DNA from: Chamaelirium japonicum
Taxonomy: Eukaryota; Streptophyta; Magnoliopsida; Liliales; Melanthiaceae
Direction of reading: 5' to 3'
Assembly (NCBI GenBank): GCA_947650365.1
Contig: OX393553.1
Span: 67,323,716 to 67,387,715, forward strand
DNA length: 64,000 bases
Every line of letters begins with the position of its first letter. Positions within the stretch are counted from its first letter, which is position 1. The notes beneath the pieces are model-generated. The model saw only the letters and a list, made by a program, of their open reading frames with translations, ran no database searches and was not told where the DNA came from. Shown in pieces: positions 60,833-64,000 of the stretch. The position numbers and the translations under genes were made by a program.

Positions 60833-61831
60833 ATGCCGGCGACGGCGGGGCGGGTGCGGATGCCGGCGAACAACCGGGTCCACAGCAGCGCGGCCTTGCA
60901 GACACACGGCATCTGGCAGAGCGCCATCGGGTACGACCCCTACGCTCCCACCAGCAAGGACTCCAAGCCCTCCGATCGGTCCTCGAAGGCCCCCGCTGCC
61001 GAAGACAGCGGCGACGGCGGCGCCGAGAACGCCTACACCAGCTTCCAGGGCCTCCTCGCCCTCGCCCGCATCACCGGATCCAGCACCAACGAGACCCGCG
61101 GCGCCTGCAAGAGGTGCGGCCGCGTTGGACACCTCACCTTCCAGTGCCGCAACTTCCTCAGCGTCAAAGACGACAAAGAGAAGGACGACGATGCTGCCGC
61201 CCTCGAGGCCGCTACCGCCGTCTTCGACAAGATCAAGCGGTCCAGCGGGAAAAAGGAGCAGTCGGAGGAGACCGAGGGGGAAGACGAGGAGGAGGAAGAG
61301 AGCGATAGCTCGGATTCCGACGAAGATCCAGAGATGGAGAAGATAATTGCGGCTCGGTACGGGAAGAAGGCAAAGAAGAGGGGGGATGGTGAGGGTTTAA
61401 GAGAGAATGATGAGAAGAGCAGCCGTCGGAGGGGGACATCGAAGAAGAGGAGTGGGAGGAGATCCCGCCGTAGCGATGATGATGACGATCGTGATGAGAG
61501 GAGGAAGGAGAAGAGACAGCGGCGACATCATAGTGGTTCAGATGGTGAGGAGAAAGGGGGCCATGGCCACCGGAAGAGCAGGAAGGACAGGAGGAGCAGG
61601 GGGACCCATCGGCGGAGGGATGATTCGGGTGACTCAGGGAGTGATTCTGATAGTAGCCCCACATATCGCAAGCAGTCCCATAGGCGTCATCGGCATCATA
61701 AGGAGAGGAATGTGGCTTCGCTGAGTGGATTGGTGAGTAGTGGCTCAGAGGAGGACGGCGCACGGGTTGGCAGGGAGAAAAAGCGGTATGCGAAGAAGAG
61801 CAACAGTGCCATGCGGCGCTATAAGATGTGA
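60833..61831 (+). CDS. CXIP4: CXIP4-like CCHC zinc-knuckle protein (332 aa)
   Basis: The first 35 residues (MPATAGRVRMPANNRVHSSA and the ALQTHGIWQSAIGYDPYAP block) and FQGLLALARITGS are the unmistakable start of plant CAX-interacting protein 4. A CCHC knuckle is at C92, C95, H100 and C105 (CKRCGRVGHLTFQC). After an acidic Ser/Asp/Glu stretch (145-165) the rest is Arg/Lys/Ser-rich and disordered, as in nuclear RNA-binding proteins. Arabidopsis CXIP4 was found by its binding to the vacuolar CAX1 H+/Ca2+ exchanger and is largely nuclear. The ORF is open to TGA 61831; an alternative splice to 62568 is possible. A MITE sits 58 bp before the ATG. Confidence 0.92.
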   Translation: MPATAGRVRMPANNRVHSSAALQTHGIWQSAIGYDPYAPTSKDSKPSDRSSKAPAAEDSGDGGAENAYTSFQGLLALARITGSSTNETRGACKRCGRVGHLTFQCRNFLSVKDDKEKDDDAAALEAATAVFDKIKRSSGKKEQSEETEGEDEEEEESDSSDSDEDPEMEKIIAARYGKKAKKRGDGEGLRENDEKSSRRRGTSKKRSGRRSRRSDDDDDRDERRKEKRQRRHHSGSDGEEKGGHGHRKSRKDRRSRGTHRRRDDSGDSGSDSDSSPTYRKQSHRRHRHHKERNVASLSGLVSSGSEEDGARVGREKKRYAKKSNSAMRRYKM

Positions 61832-62567
61832 CTAGCCAAATGGTAATGTGGTTATCTTATTTAAAATATTAATTAATGTCAGTCGTGTTTGTGATTCTCA
61901 AGTGAGTTTGCCTGTGATACTCTAATGTAGATTTGGTATCAAATAATTTGTATTTCACCATTAAGTTTAATGGTTTGACATAGTTCTATCTGAAACTAGG
62001 ACTATCAAAAACTGCAGTTTATATGTATACTGTAAGTCTGTAATTTGAAATGGTTATCAATATCCTTGTTATCTTGTTATAGTTCTATCAATTCTATCCT
62101 CCACATCGTCGGATCGCACCAGATACATGCCACTCACAACTAAGTCTTTGATGTTAGGCACCTAACAGGCTAACACGTGAAGTACTCAACCGGACGGAGG
62201 TGTTCCTGTTTTGTACCAAACATGGGATCAATTCCAGAAAAAGGACTCCAGTGAGGTCATTTTTTCCATGATTGATCACTGCACTCCTCTTGTTTACCCC
62301 CTTTTTTTGTGGAAAACTGTAGACCCTTTTTTGTATAACAATGATTGCAGGGCTTTGTTTTTGCACATAACCTGAAGATAAGATTAAGGTTCACATTTTC
62401 TTCATGATGATGGTCCATTTTTTATCTCTAGGTTTTCATTCCCTTCATTTTTTTTGGAGGGGATTGGTGTAAAATAATCTAGTTTATTTTTGTTGAGGTT
62501 ATTCCTTATTATTATTTTTTTAGTTTTGTATGCTGATTTTGAATTTGGAGTGATCAATTCCCAATAG

Positions 62568-62627
62568 GAATCAACATCCGAGGAGGAGGGGGAAGAGGAG
62601 GTGATCTGTGATGCAAGTGAAGATTAG
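62568..62627 (+). CDS. Possible alternative last exon of the CXIP4-like gene
   Basis: A perfect donor GTGAGT lies in phase 0 at 61733-61738 inside the CXIP4 ORF. At 62566-62567 an AG (CCCAATAG) precedes a 20-codon open frame, ESTSEEEGEEEVICDASED and stop. Joining 60833-61732 to 62568-62627 would give a 319-residue protein with an acidic tail in place of the basic tail. The acceptor's pyrimidine tract is weak. Confidence 0.5.
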   Translation, partial: ESTSEEEGEEEVICDASED

Positions 62628-63441
62628 TTCCTCTGTCTACGAGCGCATGCCCATCGAGGATCTCATAGGCGATTCGAGCTCACATCCCCCCTGTCCTTGT
62701 TTAATCTAAAAATTTGAAGGGTTGGGTTGTGTTCGTCTCTCATTAACTATGTCCCCAGATGATTGAATTTACATGGGTTAGAAACTAACAATTCGTTTCT
62801 TTGGGTGTAATTTTTTTTGATGATTGTGATGGGTTATTTTGTTATCAGCTCGTTTGTTTAATTACATGGCATGATGCAAGGCATTGACAATCCTTCACCC
62901 AGGCTCTCCTTTTCTACATGTCTATAATTCTTATTCGGATATCACCTCAAGTGTGATTGTTCCTGGAGGTGATTAAAACAGGGTTTGGAAGTCTGTGTAG
63001 TTTGAGTTTTATGGCTAAACCTGAAAACATATCAGGTTATTAGCCATAACCTGATCTGTTTTCAGATTTAGCCATAAGAGTAGTAGCCATGTAGTAAATA
63101 TGAAAACAGATCAGGTTATTAGATCTGTTCTAAGCAACGAGTTGAAGAGAAATATGATTTGTTGCCCATGATCTATTTAGCACCGGATTAATGTGGTATT
63201 GTCCTGTAACAGGAAAGTCCAGCATCATAAACTACGAAAATATGAAAGGAAATGAAGTTGTAGAAAAAGAAGAGGAAGGATAGAGGTAATTAGTGCTGTG
63301 ACTGCAGAAATGATTGCATTATAGCAGCAAATTAATCAAGAAAGATGGAGAAGAAAGAAATGTAGAACAGGAAATAGAAATGATTTACACCTGAAATATC
63401 TTATTGAATCCAAGTCTTTGTTGTAGTGTTCGAAAGTTGTT
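62628..63441. other. 3' flank of the CXIP4-like gene, with a hairpin
   Basis: AT-rich, without an ORF of note. It contains the hairpin listed at 63011-63075. Confidence 0.55.
63011..63075. repeat. 65-nt near-perfect hairpin
   Basis: Arms 63011-63040 and 63046-63075 are complementary at 28 of 30 positions, with the 5-nt loop TAGCC. A third copy of GAAAACAGATCAGGTTATTAG follows in direct orientation at about 63102-63122. Confidence 0.85.
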
Positions 63442-63449
63442 CAACATAC

Positions 63450-63604
63450 CATTGTTCAAAAACCCGAAACTCGGACTCGACTTGAAAGTCCACTGAGTCG
63501 AGTGACTCGAAGACTCGAATCGAAAGTCCACCGAGTCGAGTAACCGAGTTGGCTCGATTTTCGGCCAAGTCGAGTTGAGTCGGCTCGAGTTGAGTTGTAC
63601 AGTG
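63450..63604. mobile_element. hAT-type MITE, 155 bp, made of GACTCGAGT-like words
   Basis: Exact 8-bp duplications CAACATAC flank it (63442-63449, 63605-63612). Ends are CATTGTTCAAAAAC and, reversed, CACTGTACAACTC. The interior is an array of GAGTCGAGT/GACTCGAA words. Confidence 0.85.
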
Positions 63605-63612
63605 CAACATAC

Positions 63613-64000
63613 CCTATTGACCTTGCTTGAACTCTAAGAAAAAGGGAGATAAAAAATCCAAAACACCGAGGACAATTACGATTGGGGCACTATTGTATCA
63701 ATTTGATGTAGGACAAGTGAGAGGGTCTGACAAAATTTCAACTCTTGTTATTGCTATGGAATGAAAGGCCTGATATGTTTACGAAAGATTTTCAATAATG
63801 AAAAGGCAAACAAAGGAAAATATGGTTTGATGAGTTTCTTGGAAGGATGCATAGATTTGAAACTAGAAAGATGATCAGGCTTATCGATGGTTTCAAAGCG
63901 ATCACATGACAATCCAAATCAGACAAGCGGAGCACAAGATATAGGCCAAAGGGCTAGTTAGGTACATTCCAAAGAATCCAAACTAGCGGACCGGGTTCAG
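63613..64000. other. Right edge, no gene seen
   Basis: AT-rich spacer without recognisable features up to the end of the window. Confidence 0.45.

Noticed and set aside
61233-61763. 176-codon - strand Ser/His/Pro-rich ORF
   Set aside because: Antisense shadow of the Arg/Ser-rich part of the CXIP4-like gene.

Overview
The window is nuclear DNA from a flowering plant, most likely a monocot. It has intron-bearing plant genes, strongly GC-rich coding sequence next to AT-rich spacers, and dense layers of LTR retrotransposons, LINE remnants and MITEs. Five host or host-like coding loci can be supported: RER1, a C2-domain protein, a DUF247 protein, a CXIP4-like zinc-knuckle protein, and transposon-borne ORFs. 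Everything was read by eye; exon joins were chosen by reading frame and splice dinucleotides, and family names rest on recognised motifs.

Region 1 (1-25908) is one large Ty3/Gypsy element of the Tat lineage on the + strand. Its 5' LTR is cut by the window edge. It carries gag, protease, RT, two RNase H domains and integrase, a long degraded antisense ORF with plant-mobile-domain similarity, and a 2139-bp 3' LTR. Coding regions hold about ten stop codons and two frameshifts. Its LTRs differ at about 37 of 844 aligned positions, nearly all transitions. A second element (6339-17275, - strand, 10937 bp) is nested in its RNase H region with a perfect ACAGC target duplication. This second element is Athila-like, has 3001-bp LTRs in which I saw no differences, and has one intact 914-codon gag-protease ORF but no RT, RNase H or integrase. 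It appears to be a very recent, non-autonomous insertion.

Region 2 (27715-37629) is RER1 on the + strand. Its first intron is about 9.2 kb and is filled with repeats: a 132-bp Mutator-type MITE, a 2808-bp gag-only LTR element (TSD TTTCT), and a decayed Ty1/copia fragment with one 169-bp LTR. Region 3 (38952-40892) is a hAT-type MITE followed by a seven-exon C2-domain gene with one GC-AG intron.

Region 4 (40893-55550) is repeat-rich: inverted repeats, a hAT-type MITE with an exact 8-bp TSD, a decayed Gypsy pol fragment, two large foldback elements, a GC-rich palindrome, a 5'-truncated LINE and two poly(A)-tailed retroposons. Region 5 (55550-64000) holds a single-exon DUF247 gene on the - strand and the CXIP4-like gene on the + strand. 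The CXIP4-like gene has a Tourist-type MITE 58 bp before its ATG, a possible alternative terminal exon, a 65-nt near-perfect hairpin and another small hAT-type MITE downstream. The genes do not form an operon or pathway; the main theme is nested transposons of different ages around ordinary housekeeping genes.
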